A DNA stretch of 64,000 nucleotides from Chitinophaga hostae. GTDB lineage: Bacteria; Bacteroidota; Bacteroidia; Chitinophagales; Chitinophagaceae. The stretch's first letter is position 1. Every line of letters begins with the position of its first letter. The notes under the pieces were generated by a model, which had not been told where the DNA came from, ran no database searches, and was given only the letters and a program-made list of their open reading frames with translations. The stretch is from positions 62,001 to 126,000 of the forward strand of contig NZ_JAGTXB010000005.1 of NCBI RefSeq assembly GCF_018224885.1, given 5' to 3'. This document shows positions 1 to 7,198 of this stretch, piece after piece. The position numbers were made by a program, and so were the translations under genes.

Positions 1-1578
1 GCGCCCGACTGGAAAGCCGGCGACGAAGTATCGATGCGGTTCCGGGTATATGTATTTAAGGCAACAGATATTCCCTCCCTGCTGACAAAATTTATGAAAG
101 TACGGAAAGATCTTTCCGGCGCGCCTGCTCTCCGCAACCTGTTGCCAATGAGCAAGCTGCTGGAACTGGGAACAGATATCTGCAGCAGCAATTTTGCACA
201 ACAGCCCACCGGCAGTTACTACAAGCCGGAAAACAGTAACGATTTCCAGCTGGGATGGGTAAGTGGAATGATTAACACCTATCCCATGTTATCGCTGAAC
301 AACGAGAAGGAACGCAGGAGAGTGGCGGAGGAGCTTAATTTTGTGGTACACAAATTACAAGGTAAGAGTGGTTATTTTTTCGGAGCCATTACCTCAACAG
401 GAGAAATTAAGGGAGAGAAGATGTCGCCCGATTTCCCGGAAATACAGGCCATGGTAAGAAAGAACGGCGATGTATTATTTTGGCTGGTGAAACACCTGAT
501 GTTGTTCAGGGAAAGCGGTCATGCTGCAATGATTAATAAAGACTGGGAAGCGGCAGCGCAAAAACTGGCTGCGGCTTTTGTAAAAACCTGGGAGAAGAAT
601 GGCCAGTTTGGCCAGTATATAGCGCCGCAAACCGGCGAGATCGCCGTCTTCAACTCTACTGCCGGTAATATTGCCCCGGCGGGCCTGGCATTGGCGGCCA
701 GCTATTTTAAAAAGGCCGACTGGCTGAAAACTGCCGCCGCCGCCGCGGATTATTATTACCGCCGCGATGTGGCAGGGCAGGGGCTTACAGGTGGTAACTG
801 CGGGGATATTTCGCAGGATGCGGATTCCGAATCAGCGTTTGGATTCCTCGAGTCACTGATGGCATTGTACAATTATACCGGGGATAAAAAGTGGCTGTCC
901 ATGGCAGAAGTAGAGGCGTCTCTTTGCGCCACCTGGACACTATCCTATGCGCCGGTGTTCCCTCCATCCAGCACCATCGGGAAATTGCAATCCAATATGA
1001 CCGGCGCCGTTTGGGCTAGCATACAAAATAAACATGCTGCACCGGGCATCTGCACTTCCTCCGGTGATTATCTTTTTAAACTCTTCAGGGCTACGGGGAA
1101 GCCGATGTATGCTGATCTGATCAGGGATATACAACATGCGCATACGGAGGCGGTGAATATGCCAGGACATATTACCACCAATTTCCTGGTGGGTTCATCG
1201 ATGGAACGTATTCAGCCAAGCGATGCTGAAGGAAAGGAAAGCGTTGGCAATTTTATTTATACCCGTAACTCCTGGACAGAAACAAACGGTGTACTGATGG
1301 CATTGGAGCTACCAGGTATTTACGTGCTGAGTGATCAGTCAACATGTTATGTTTTTGATCATGTGGAGGCAAAAATTATTAAGAAAGATACAAAGGGCCT
1401 GGTGCTGGAGTTACATAATCCAACCGCATATGATGCCAATGTAAGTGTTATGGCAGAAACCAGCGCAGACGCAAAACGCCCCTTAGGATATACTGCTTTT
1501 CTTCATTGGCCAAAGGTGCCGGTGAAGGCGGGCGAAACGATCAGCGTGCGTGTGACGGGGAAAGGAGTGGCGTGGTAA
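1..1578 (+). CDS. Secreted glycan-active-type (alpha/alpha)-toroid protein, C-terminal part
   Basis: The frame is open from base 1, so the gene begins upstream of the window; the ATG at 34 is probably internal. About 525 codons are visible. The middle is helical with repeated aromatic/alanine-rich hairpins (for example AAAAADYYYRRD and ESLMALYNYTGDKKWLSMAE), typical of six-hairpin (alpha/alpha) glycosidase-like folds. The last 90 residues look like a beta-sandwich (VLELHNPTAYDANVSVMAE and following). A role in polysaccharide or glycosaminoglycan breakdown fits the fold, but no catalytic motif can be assigned and the N-terminus is missing. It could also be a non-catalytic relative. The next gene starts 89 bases downstream on the same strand. 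Confidence 0.75.
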   Translation, partial: APDWKAGDEVSMRFRVYVFKATDIPSLLTKFMKVRKDLSGAPALRNLLPMSKLLELGTDICSSNFAQQPTGSYYKPENSNDFQLGWVSGMINTYPMLSLNNEKERRRVAEELNFVVHKLQGKSGYFFGAITSTGEIKGEKMSPDFPEIQAMVRKNGDVLFWLVKHLMLFRESGHAAMINKDWEAAAQKLAAAFVKTWEKNGQFGQYIAPQTGEIAVFNSTAGNIAPAGLALAASYFKKADWLKTAAAAADYYYRRDVAGQGLTGGNCGDISQDADSESAFGFLESLMALYNYTGDKKWLSMAEVEASLCATWTLSYAPVFPPSSTIGKLQSNMTGAVWASIQNKHAAPGICTSSGDYLFKLFRATGKPMYADLIRDIQHAHTEAVNMPGHITTNFLVGSSMERIQPSDAEGKESVGNFIYTRNSWTETNGVLMALELPGIYVLSDQSTCYVFDHVEAKIIKKDTKGLVLELHNPTAYDANVSVMAETSADAKRPLGYTAFLHWPKVPVKAGETISVRVTGKGVAW

Positions 1579-1667
1579 GGCAATGGTGGCGGGGCGAAAA
1601 CCCGGCAAACTTTTCGTGTGGCAGCCTATGTGAAAATACCTTATTTTAGCTGAAACAGCCATTTGCC

Positions 1668-3005
1668 TTGACACTGGAAGCACTATACGAAACAATTCAT
1701 TTGAGAAAGAGGCCGGAAGATGTGGCCGCACTGATAAAGGATGTGCCGGGCAACCAGCTCAGCGCATCTGAAACAGCGATCCTGCAGAAAGCGGTGGCCG
1801 CAGCATTGCGCAATACTGTATGGCAGTATACCGCTATGCTTGAAAAGTTTGCCGGTGTAACAGGAGCAGAGAAGCAGGTGAACAAAGCCATTGAACTTTT
1901 TAAACTGCAGAAGGAAACCGGCAGTACCGCTTATGATGACCCGGCAGTGGTACAGGAATTTATTCATGCTGTTAGCCCGCTGATACACAAAAATCCCGGG
2001 TTTAATAATTACAAAACAGATCGTCTTAACAGGGAGGAGAGGGCGGCTGCGGGAATTGATATTTCCAGGCGTCAATACAATAAATTGTTCCGCTGTCTTC
2101 GCTTGCTTGAAAAGAAACTGAACATCCTGATCCGGGAGCATCAGAAAAGTTTTTTCCAGCGCACCGGCAAGCATGCATTTGCAGAAGATATTTCTTTGGA
2201 AGATTTTAAAACAGATATTCACAGCGCCTGTTTCATCGCTTATTATACTGCCCGCTGTAATATGCGCAGCGAATTTACCGTGAACGGGCAAACAAGGCCT
2301 TATGATGAAATTGCAGATATGCTTTTTAAGCGTTGTAAAGAGCATGCCCAGTCCGCCAACTGGTGGGCCATTGCGCAGGTATATCCCCAGGTGGAAGTAC
2401 TGGAAAAGCTAACCGGCGACCAGCAGGGCAGGTTACTCGGCAAGTGGACTTCCCTGCTTCAGCAGGTAGCGGTCTTTTTAGAAACGCTGTGGACGCAACA
2501 TGATTTTAATCGTGCTACCATGGTAGTGAAAATTGGAAACGACTCCACTACCTGGAATAATACCGCCGGTGCATGGAATAAAGCGAGAGACAGCTGGTTA
2601 AACCTGCTCTATGCCCTCGGAATGGAGTTTGTGCTGGAGGAGATGTGCTTCGGTAAAGCGATGCGTCTCATAGCAGCCGATGTGGCTGCCTGGCACTATT
2701 TGCAGGGAACTAAGGCTGATCCGAATTTGTTGGTATGGAATCGGCTGCCGCTTCCCTGGGATGTATTTTCCGGTAAGGCTGCCTGCAATCGTGCTACTGT
2801 GCAGGCAGCCTGTAAAGCAGCCGGGCTGGATGCGGAGAAATCCGGTTGGATTGCACCACGACCGCATGGTGTGGTGCCATTTAAACCCACGCCGGAACTG
2901 GTGCATGGAGTTGCGATATCAAATCCTTATCTTGCAAAAATATTAAAACAACATAAGTACTTTTCCGGGAAAAACATTCAACCGTTATTCCCCGGACAAA
3001 ATTAA
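1668..3005 (+). CDS. Unrecognised 445-residue protein, TTG start, 3' end overlaps a tRNA-like gene
   Basis: I do not recognise a family. The start must be TTG at 1668 (or a CTG at 1650), because an in-frame TAG lies at 1647 and no ATG falls between; there is no clear Shine-Dalgarno. The product is soluble: no signal peptide, no membrane segment, mostly helical, rich in Trp, Arg and Lys. Residues about 285-345 form a Trp-rich block (DSTTWNNTAGAWNKARDSW, then ADVAAWHYLQG). The TAA stop at 3003-3005 contributes its two A residues to the acceptor stem of the tRNA-like gene at 3004-3079, so protein and RNA probably share a transcript. An RNA-binding or tRNA-acting role is an inference from this linkage alone. 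No catalytic motif was seen. Confidence 0.8.
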   Translation: MTLEALYETIHLRKRPEDVAALIKDVPGNQLSASETAILQKAVAAALRNTVWQYTAMLEKFAGVTGAEKQVNKAIELFKLQKETGSTAYDDPAVVQEFIHAVSPLIHKNPGFNNYKTDRLNREERAAAGIDISRRQYNKLFRCLRLLEKKLNILIREHQKSFFQRTGKHAFAEDISLEDFKTDIHSACFIAYYTARCNMRSEFTVNGQTRPYDEIADMLFKRCKEHAQSANWWAIAQVYPQVEVLEKLTGDQQGRLLGKWTSLLQQVAVFLETLWTQHDFNRATMVVKIGNDSTTWNNTAGAWNKARDSWLNLLYALGMEFVLEEMCFGKAMRLIAADVAAWHYLQGTKADPNLLVWNRLPLPWDVFSGKAACNRATVQAACKAAGLDAEKSGWIAPRPHGVVPFKPTPELVHGVAISNPYLAKILKQHKYFSGKNIQPLFPGQN

Positions 3006-3079
3006 CGGAGTAGTTCAGTGGAAGAACTTCCGGCACGTTATCCGGATAGACGCAGGTTCGAGCCCTGCCTCCGTTTCCA
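3004..3079 (+). tRNA. tRNA-like gene with 8-nt anticodon loop and encoded CCA
   Basis: A 76-nt cloverleaf fits without a mismatch. Acceptor 3004-3010 pairs with 3069-3075 (7 bp), D stem 3013-3016 with 3024-3027 (4 bp), anticodon stem 3029-3033 with 3042-3046 (5 bp), T stem 3052-3056 with 3064-3068 (5 bp). The T loop is TTCGAGC, the variable loop 5 nt, the discriminator T, and CCA is encoded at 3077-3079. Tertiary positions are kept: U8-A14, G15-C48, G18G19 with U55C56, U54-A58. The anticodon loop 3034-3041 is CACGTTAT, 8 nt instead of 7, with no U at the normal position 33, so the isotype cannot be read; GTT (Asn-like) preceded by C is one reading. It starts inside the stop codon of the upstream gene. 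It could be a +1-frameshifting tRNA, a non-decoding aminoacyl donor or a tRNA mimic. Confidence 0.8.
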
Positions 3080-3083
3080 GCAA

Positions 3084-3830
3084 CTAATTGGCGAGCGACA
3101 TGCCGCCATCCATCACTATTTCGGCGCCTGTAATAAAACCGGACGCTTCTCCGCAAAAGTAGGCGACCATTTTTCCCACGTCCTGCGCCCTTCCCATTTT
3201 GGCCAGCGGTACTTTATCCGTCACGTGATTTTTAATGGATTGAATGCCCGTTTCGTCAAGCCCCATTTTGTTGAATATCTCCGTTTCTGTAGGACCCGGG
3301 CTCACCGCGTTCACCCTGATTCCGCGAGGCGCCAGCTCAAGCGCGGCTATTTTCATGATAGCGTTAAGTCCTGCTTTGCTGGAGGAATAAATGGAGGCAT
3401 TCGCGGTGTTCATACTGGCCGTATTGGAAGACAGGAAAACGACGGATGCGCCATCTTTTAATAACGGGATAAACCTGCTCAGGGTAAAGTAGGCGCCCTT
3501 AAAGTTCACCGCCATTACATTATCAAAGAGGGCTTCTGTAGCCATTTCAATCGAGGTGGAGCCAACGATGCCGGCATTTATGAAGAGGATATCAATTTTA
3601 CCAAACTGCTCTTTTATGTCTGCCGCCAGTTGTTCAATCGCCGCTACGCTCGATTGATCGGCCGTGAAAGGAAAAGCCCCCAGCGCCGCCGCTGCTGCGT
3701 CTACTGCTTCTTTTCTGCGCCCGGTAATAATCACAGTGGCGCCCTGTGCTATTAATTCCTTCGCTGTAGCATAACCGATGCCACTATTGCCACCGGTGAT
3801 CAATGCGATCTTGTTCTCTAAATTTTTCAT
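3084..3830 (-). CDS. SDR family NAD(P)-dependent oxidoreductase
   Basis: Classical short-chain dehydrogenase/reductase of 248 residues. The cofactor motif TGGNSGIG is at 12-19, NAG at 85-87, and the catalytic tetrad is N109, S135, Y148 and K152; the C-terminus has the usual GxxxxxDGG segment. The R38-R39 pair after the second strand suggests NADP(H) preference. The substrate is unknown. The gene is divergent from an HxlR regulator at 3909, a common arrangement in which the regulator controls the oxidoreductase in response to a reactive electrophile or redox stress; that link is inferred. Its stop lies four bases from the CCA end of the convergent tRNA-like gene. Confidence 0.95.
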   Translation of the reverse strand: MKNLENKIALITGGNSGIGYATAKELIAQGATVIITGRRKEAVDAAAAALGAFPFTADQSSVAAIEQLAADIKEQFGKIDILFINAGIVGSTSIEMATEALFDNVMAVNFKGAYFTLSRFIPLLKDGASVVFLSSNTASMNTANASIYSSSKAGLNAIMKIAALELAPRGIRVNAVSPGPTETEIFNKMGLDETGIQSIKNHVTDKVPLAKMGRAQDVGKMVAYFCGEASGFITGAEIVMDGGMSLAN

Positions 3831-3852
3831 GTGTTTATTTTAATTGACGATA

Positions 3853-3905
3853 CAAATGTATAACGGGATTGGTATAACTTTGTAACCAGTATAACGCAGT
3901 ATACC
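3853..3905. promoter_or_regulatory. Divergent promoters and GTATAAC repeats between SDR and HxlR genes
   Basis: A perfect Bacteroidota -7 box reads TACATTTG on the minus strand (3853-3860) towards the SDR and TAACTTTG on the plus strand (3875-3882) towards the HxlR gene. GTATAAC occurs at 3858-3864, 3872-3878 and 3889-3895, with GTATACC at 3899-3905. The repeats overlap both -7 boxes, so an autoregulatory HxlR operator is likely. No good -33 boxes were seen. Confidence 0.5.
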
Positions 3906-3908
3906 AAT

Positions 3909-4310
3909 ATGAAAGAGCAACTAAGGGCAAAGAAGGTAAAAGAAGTTTTATCTAATCCCCGCAACCAGAAAGAAGAAGTACAGGCATTGCAGGATACCAT
4001 TTATGTGATAGGCGGTAAATGGAAGCTGCCCATTATTAACTCATTGTGTAATGGTAATAAGCGATTCCGCGATATTCAACGCAGCATTCCTGGTATCACC
4101 ACCCGCATGCTTTCCCGTGAGTTAAAAGAAATGGAAGCCAACCAATTGCTGAAACGTACGGTTGATCCCGATTCTCCGGTTATGGTAGAATATACGGTAA
4201 CCTCTTATTGCAAATCATTCGGCGATATTATCCTGGAGATGATAAAATGGGGAAAACAACATCGTAAGAAAATAAGAGAAGTATCAAAAGCAGCAAATAA
4301 TAACGGCTGA
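3909..4310 (+). CDS. HxlR family winged-helix transcriptional regulator
   Basis: Single-domain regulator of 133 residues. The family signature GGKWKLPII is at 35-43 and is followed by FRDIQRSIPGITTRMLSREL, the recognition-helix region, and a wing at about 84-95. HxlR proteins are dimeric DNA binders that often sense aldehydes, quinones or redox change through cysteine; a single Cys at 47 lies beside the first helix. The gene is divergent from the SDR at 3084-3830 and probably controls it and itself through the repeats between them. The start is the ATG at 3909, 27 bases after the plus-strand -7 box. Confidence 0.92.
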   Translation: MKEQLRAKKVKEVLSNPRNQKEEVQALQDTIYVIGGKWKLPIINSLCNGNKRFRDIQRSIPGITTRMLSRELKEMEANQLLKRTVDPDSPVMVEYTVTSYCKSFGDIILEMIKWGKQHRKKIREVSKAANNNG

Positions 4311-4351
4311 TTAGCGCTATCCCTGTTCGCAATATACTTCATCGCGATATA

Positions 4352-4367
4352 CAACAACTCGTTGTTG
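4352..4367. repeat. Perfect 7-bp inverted repeat
   Basis: CAACAAC-TC-GTTGTTG is a perfect inverted repeat with a 2-nt centre, between the HxlR stop (4310) and the promoter of the gene at 4449. With so short a centre and no T-run it looks more like a protein-binding site than a terminator. Confidence 0.35.
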
Positions 4368-4393
4368 AAATTAAACGACTCATCATTTATTTG

Positions 4394-4424
4394 TTTGTGC
4401 GCTGGCCTGATCGAAAGACTTTTG
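4394..4424 (+). promoter_or_regulatory. Bacteroidota-type promoter for the hydrolase at 4449
   Basis: TTTG at 4394-4397, a 19-nt spacer and GACTTTTG at 4417-4424 (seven of eight positions of TAnnTTTG with the first base changed) match the -33/-7 layout of the Bacteroidota primary sigma factor. The ATG is 24 bases downstream. Confidence 0.5.
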
Positions 4425-4448
4425 TACATGTGAAAAACTACATACCAC

Positions 4449-5690
4449 ATGGACAAGAAAAACGTTAACCTGCGCCCAAAAAAATCATGGTATCCCCTTG
4501 GGCTTTTTAAAGATGCCGTGCTCGAAAGTGTGTTCCTGTTCTACCTGGGAAGCACCTGGCAGCAGCTGGCTGATATCGGCGAATGTTTTGATACCGCTTC
4601 GCGCATTGATGAAGAAAATGAATACAGCTGGTCTGATGAATGGACTAAAACGGCCGACAGGCTATGCGCACTGGGCGATGCCTGTTTGAAGGAAGATCAT
4701 CACCTTACCGCCGGCGCCTCCTATTTACGTTCATCTACTTATTACCGGGCCGCCCTTCACCGCTATCCTGATCCCACTAACGAACAGGTAAAGCGGCTTA
4801 CATTGAAAGTGATCAAAAATTATCACACCGCATTAACGCTGTTGGCGGTACCATTTGAAGTAGTATCCATTCCCTATATGGGTACCAGTTTGCCTGGATA
4901 TTTTTTTCGGGCCAACAAGAAAAAACACCGGAAAGCGCCTGTTATCATTTTTCATTCCGGAAGGGATGCATGGGCGGAAGACAATTTATGGATTGCCGAA
5001 TATGCCGTGAAAAGAGGCTATCACTGTTTATTATTTGACGGGCCCGGGCAGGGAAAGGTGATCCGTTTGCAGGGAATTCCCTTCCGGCCGGATTGGGAAA
5101 ATGTAATCAGCCCCGTCGTGGATTTCCTGGAACAGGACAGGGAGGTAGATATCAAAAGAAGTGTACTCATGGGCTTTAGTATGGGCGGCTTCCTGGCGCC
5201 CAGGGCGTTGACCACCGAAAAGCGGATCAAATTATGTGTGGCCAACCCGGGCGTATTAAACTGGGGCGAGAGTGTATTTACTTCCCTGAATTTCCTGATC
5301 CCCCAATTGATGCCTGTTTTTTTTGCCGGCGACTACGACTTGTTTGATGAGAAAATGAAAGCGTACATGGAAGAAAATGCTTTTATAAAATGGGGAATTA
5401 TAGATGAGATGTGGAAACATGGTACCGGTAAACCATCCGAACTGTTGCTCAAACTACAGCAATACAGTAATGTAGATATTGTCAGCAATATCAGTTGCCG
5501 TACGTTGGTGGTAGATGGTACCGGGGAAGAGTTTTCCAGGGGACAGGCGCAGAAATTGTATGATGCACTCGTTTGTCCGAAAGACTTTATACTGTTTACG
5601 GAAGAAGACACCGGTTATTTGCATTGCCAGCCCGGAGCGCTGTCTATCAGCTATACGAGGATCTTTAACTGGATAGATAAGTATATATAG
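4449..5690 (+). CDS. Alpha/beta hydrolase with N-terminal helical domain (FrsA/DPO-hydrolase type)
   Basis: A 413-residue cytosolic protein. Residues 1-130 form a helical domain, 135-413 an alpha/beta hydrolase core. The nucleophile elbow is GFSMGG at 242-247 (Ser244); the likely acid is Asp356 (LVVDGTGEE) and the base His392 (GYLHCQPG). An oxyanion region is near HSGRDAWAE (169-177). This layout matches the FrsA-like and 2,6-dihydropseudooxynicotine-hydrolase group, whose members cleave C-C or ester bonds. The substrate is unknown. The gene stands alone, with its own promoter and a strong terminator after it. Confidence 0.85.
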   Translation: MDKKNVNLRPKKSWYPLGLFKDAVLESVFLFYLGSTWQQLADIGECFDTASRIDEENEYSWSDEWTKTADRLCALGDACLKEDHHLTAGASYLRSSTYYRAALHRYPDPTNEQVKRLTLKVIKNYHTALTLLAVPFEVVSIPYMGTSLPGYFFRANKKKHRKAPVIIFHSGRDAWAEDNLWIAEYAVKRGYHCLLFDGPGQGKVIRLQGIPFRPDWENVISPVVDFLEQDREVDIKRSVLMGFSMGGFLAPRALTTEKRIKLCVANPGVLNWGESVFTSLNFLIPQLMPVFFAGDYDLFDEKMKAYMEENAFIKWGIIDEMWKHGTGKPSELLLKLQQYSNVDIVSNISCRTLVVDGTGEEFSRGQAQKLYDALVCPKDFILFTEEDTGYLHCQPGALSISYTRIFNWIDKYI

Positions 5691-5713
5691 CAGCAGCCAA
5701 AACTATCTGGAAT

Positions 5714-5750
5714 AAAAAATGCCGGCACGTTCATCAGTGCCGGCATTTTT
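5714..5750. terminator. Bidirectional rho-independent terminator
   Basis: AAAAAATGCCGGCAC and GTGCCGGCATTTTT form a GC-rich stem with an 8-nt loop, with A and T runs on the two sides. It lies between two convergent genes (4449-5690 and the efflux operon ending at 5765) and can serve both. Confidence 0.9.
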
Positions 5751-5764
5751 ATTTTCAGATAATT

Positions 5765-7198
5765 TTATTTCCAACCGCCTCCAAGATCTTTATAGATATT
5801 AATCACTGCATTCAACTGTTGCTTCTTTGTTTCTATCAGGTCGAGTTTGGATTCTAACGCATCCCGTTGGGTCATCAGTACTTCCAGGTAATCTGCCCTG
5901 GCCGATTTGAACAGGTCGTTGGAAATGTCGATGGATCGGGTGAGCGCATCTACCTGTTTTGACTTCAGGTCGTAGCTTTTTTCCAGGTTGTTGATACTGG
6001 AAAGTTGATTGGCTACTTCGAAGTAGGCATTTAGAATAGTGCGCTCATAGTTATACATGGCCTGTAGTTGTCGTGCGCTGGCGTTGTTAAACTCTGCCTT
6101 GATCGCATTCCTGTTAATGAGCGGCCCTGCCAGGTCTCCGGCCAGCGAGTAAAGCAACGACTCCGGAAGTTTGAACAGGTAGGATGGTTTAAATGCCTGC
6201 AATCCGAGTCCTGCCGTAATACCGAGGGAAGGATAAAATTCGGCCCTGGCAATTTTTACATCCAGCTTCGCTGCTGCTAATTCCAGTTCCGCTTTTTTGA
6301 TGTCGGGACGATTGGCCAGCAGTTGTGCCGGGATACCGGTGTTTACGGTAGGAGGCAGCGAATTTAGGAAGCTGCTCTGATCGCGTGCAATCTCCTGCGG
6401 ATACCTGCCCAACAGGAAGTTGATCCTGTTCTCTGTTTCTTTTATGTCCTGGAGAATGTCGAATTCCAGGCTTTGCGATTTTAATACTTCGGCCTGAAAT
6501 TTCTGTACCGCCAGTTCCGTTACACGGGTGGCTTCTTTCTGCACTTTTACAATCTCCAATGCATTTTTTTGCAGGTCGATGTTTTGTTTTACAATGGCGA
6601 GCTGGTTGTCGAGCGCCAGTAGTTCGTAATAGGAATTGGCAATTTCTGCGATGAGGTTAGTCAGCACAAAATTTCTGCCTTCCACGGTCGACAGGTACCT
6701 GGTTACCGCAGCTTTTTTAGCATTATGCAGTTTTTTCCAGATATCTACTTCCCAGTTGGCATACACGCCAATATTCAAATCTCCCAATGGGTCGGGAAAT
6801 TCTTTGCCGGGTGTAATTTCTGTGGAGGCATCGCCCGCGCCCTGGCTGGTATACCTGCCCACTTTTTCAATGCCCGCGCCGGCCTTTACGCCAACGGAAG
6901 GCAGCAGTGCCGCGTGGCGGGAACGGATATCGTTCCTGGCAATTTCTACTTCCTGTAAGGTGATCAGCAGCTCCTGGTTGTTTTTCAGTGCGGTGTCGAT
7001 CAGGCTTACCAGGTTTTTATCGGTAAATAAGTTCCGCCATTGTATGGAGGACATATTGGCCGTATCCTGGTTATTATCATAGGATACGGGAACCGCTCTG
7101 TTCTCCGTTACCGGCATGATGGCCGGCACGCGGCAACTGGCCACTGCCAGGCAAAGACCCAGCAGGCCAATACCGCTTTGTATCCTGAATTTATACAT
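5765..7198 (-). CDS. Outer-membrane efflux lipoprotein of an RND pump (TolC/NodT type)
   Basis: A 477-residue outer-membrane channel subunit with a lipoprotein signal ending at Cys22 (LAVASC). The two long coiled-coil halves of the outer-membrane-factor fold are visible, with the family segment IPAQLLANRPDIKKAELEL in the middle. It should form the trimeric exit duct of the pump encoded by the two genes upstream. Its ATG overlaps the 3' end of the RND gene by eight bases, so translation is coupled. It is the last gene of the operon and is followed by the terminator at 5714-5750. Confidence 0.95.
   Translation of the reverse strand: MYKFRIQSGIGLLGLCLAVASCRVPAIMPVTENRAVPVSYDNNQDTANMSSIQWRNLFTDKNLVSLIDTALKNNQELLITLQEVEIARNDIRSRHAALLPSVGVKAGAGIEKVGRYTSQGAGDASTEITPGKEFPDPLGDLNIGVYANWEVDIWKKLHNAKKAAVTRYLSTVEGRNFVLTNLIAEIANSYYELLALDNQLAIVKQNIDLQKNALEIVKVQKEATRVTELAVQKFQAEVLKSQSLEFDILQDIKETENRINFLLGRYPQEIARDQSSFLNSLPPTVNTGIPAQLLANRPDIKKAELELAAAKLDVKIARAEFYPSLGITAGLGLQAFKPSYLFKLPESLLYSLAGDLAGPLINRNAIKAEFNNASARQLQAMYNYERTILNAYFEVANQLSSINNLEKSYDLKSKQVDALTRSIDISNDLFKSARADYLEVLMTQRDALESKLDLIETKKQQLNAVINIYKDLGGGWK

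Noticed and set aside
1683..2345. 220-residue antisense frame in the tRNA-linked gene
   Set aside because: It is Cys- and Phe-rich noise without a signal or domain, and the plus-strand frame has coherent helices.
3004..3079. tRNA-like element as a leftover integration (att) site
   Set aside because: The whole cloverleaf including CCA is present, no integrase or phage gene is near, and no second copy of its 3' end was noticed in the window.
3018..3461. 147-residue plus-strand frame covering the tRNA-like gene and the SDR end
   Set aside because: It is antisense to the SDR and runs through the cloverleaf; there is no ribosome-binding site.
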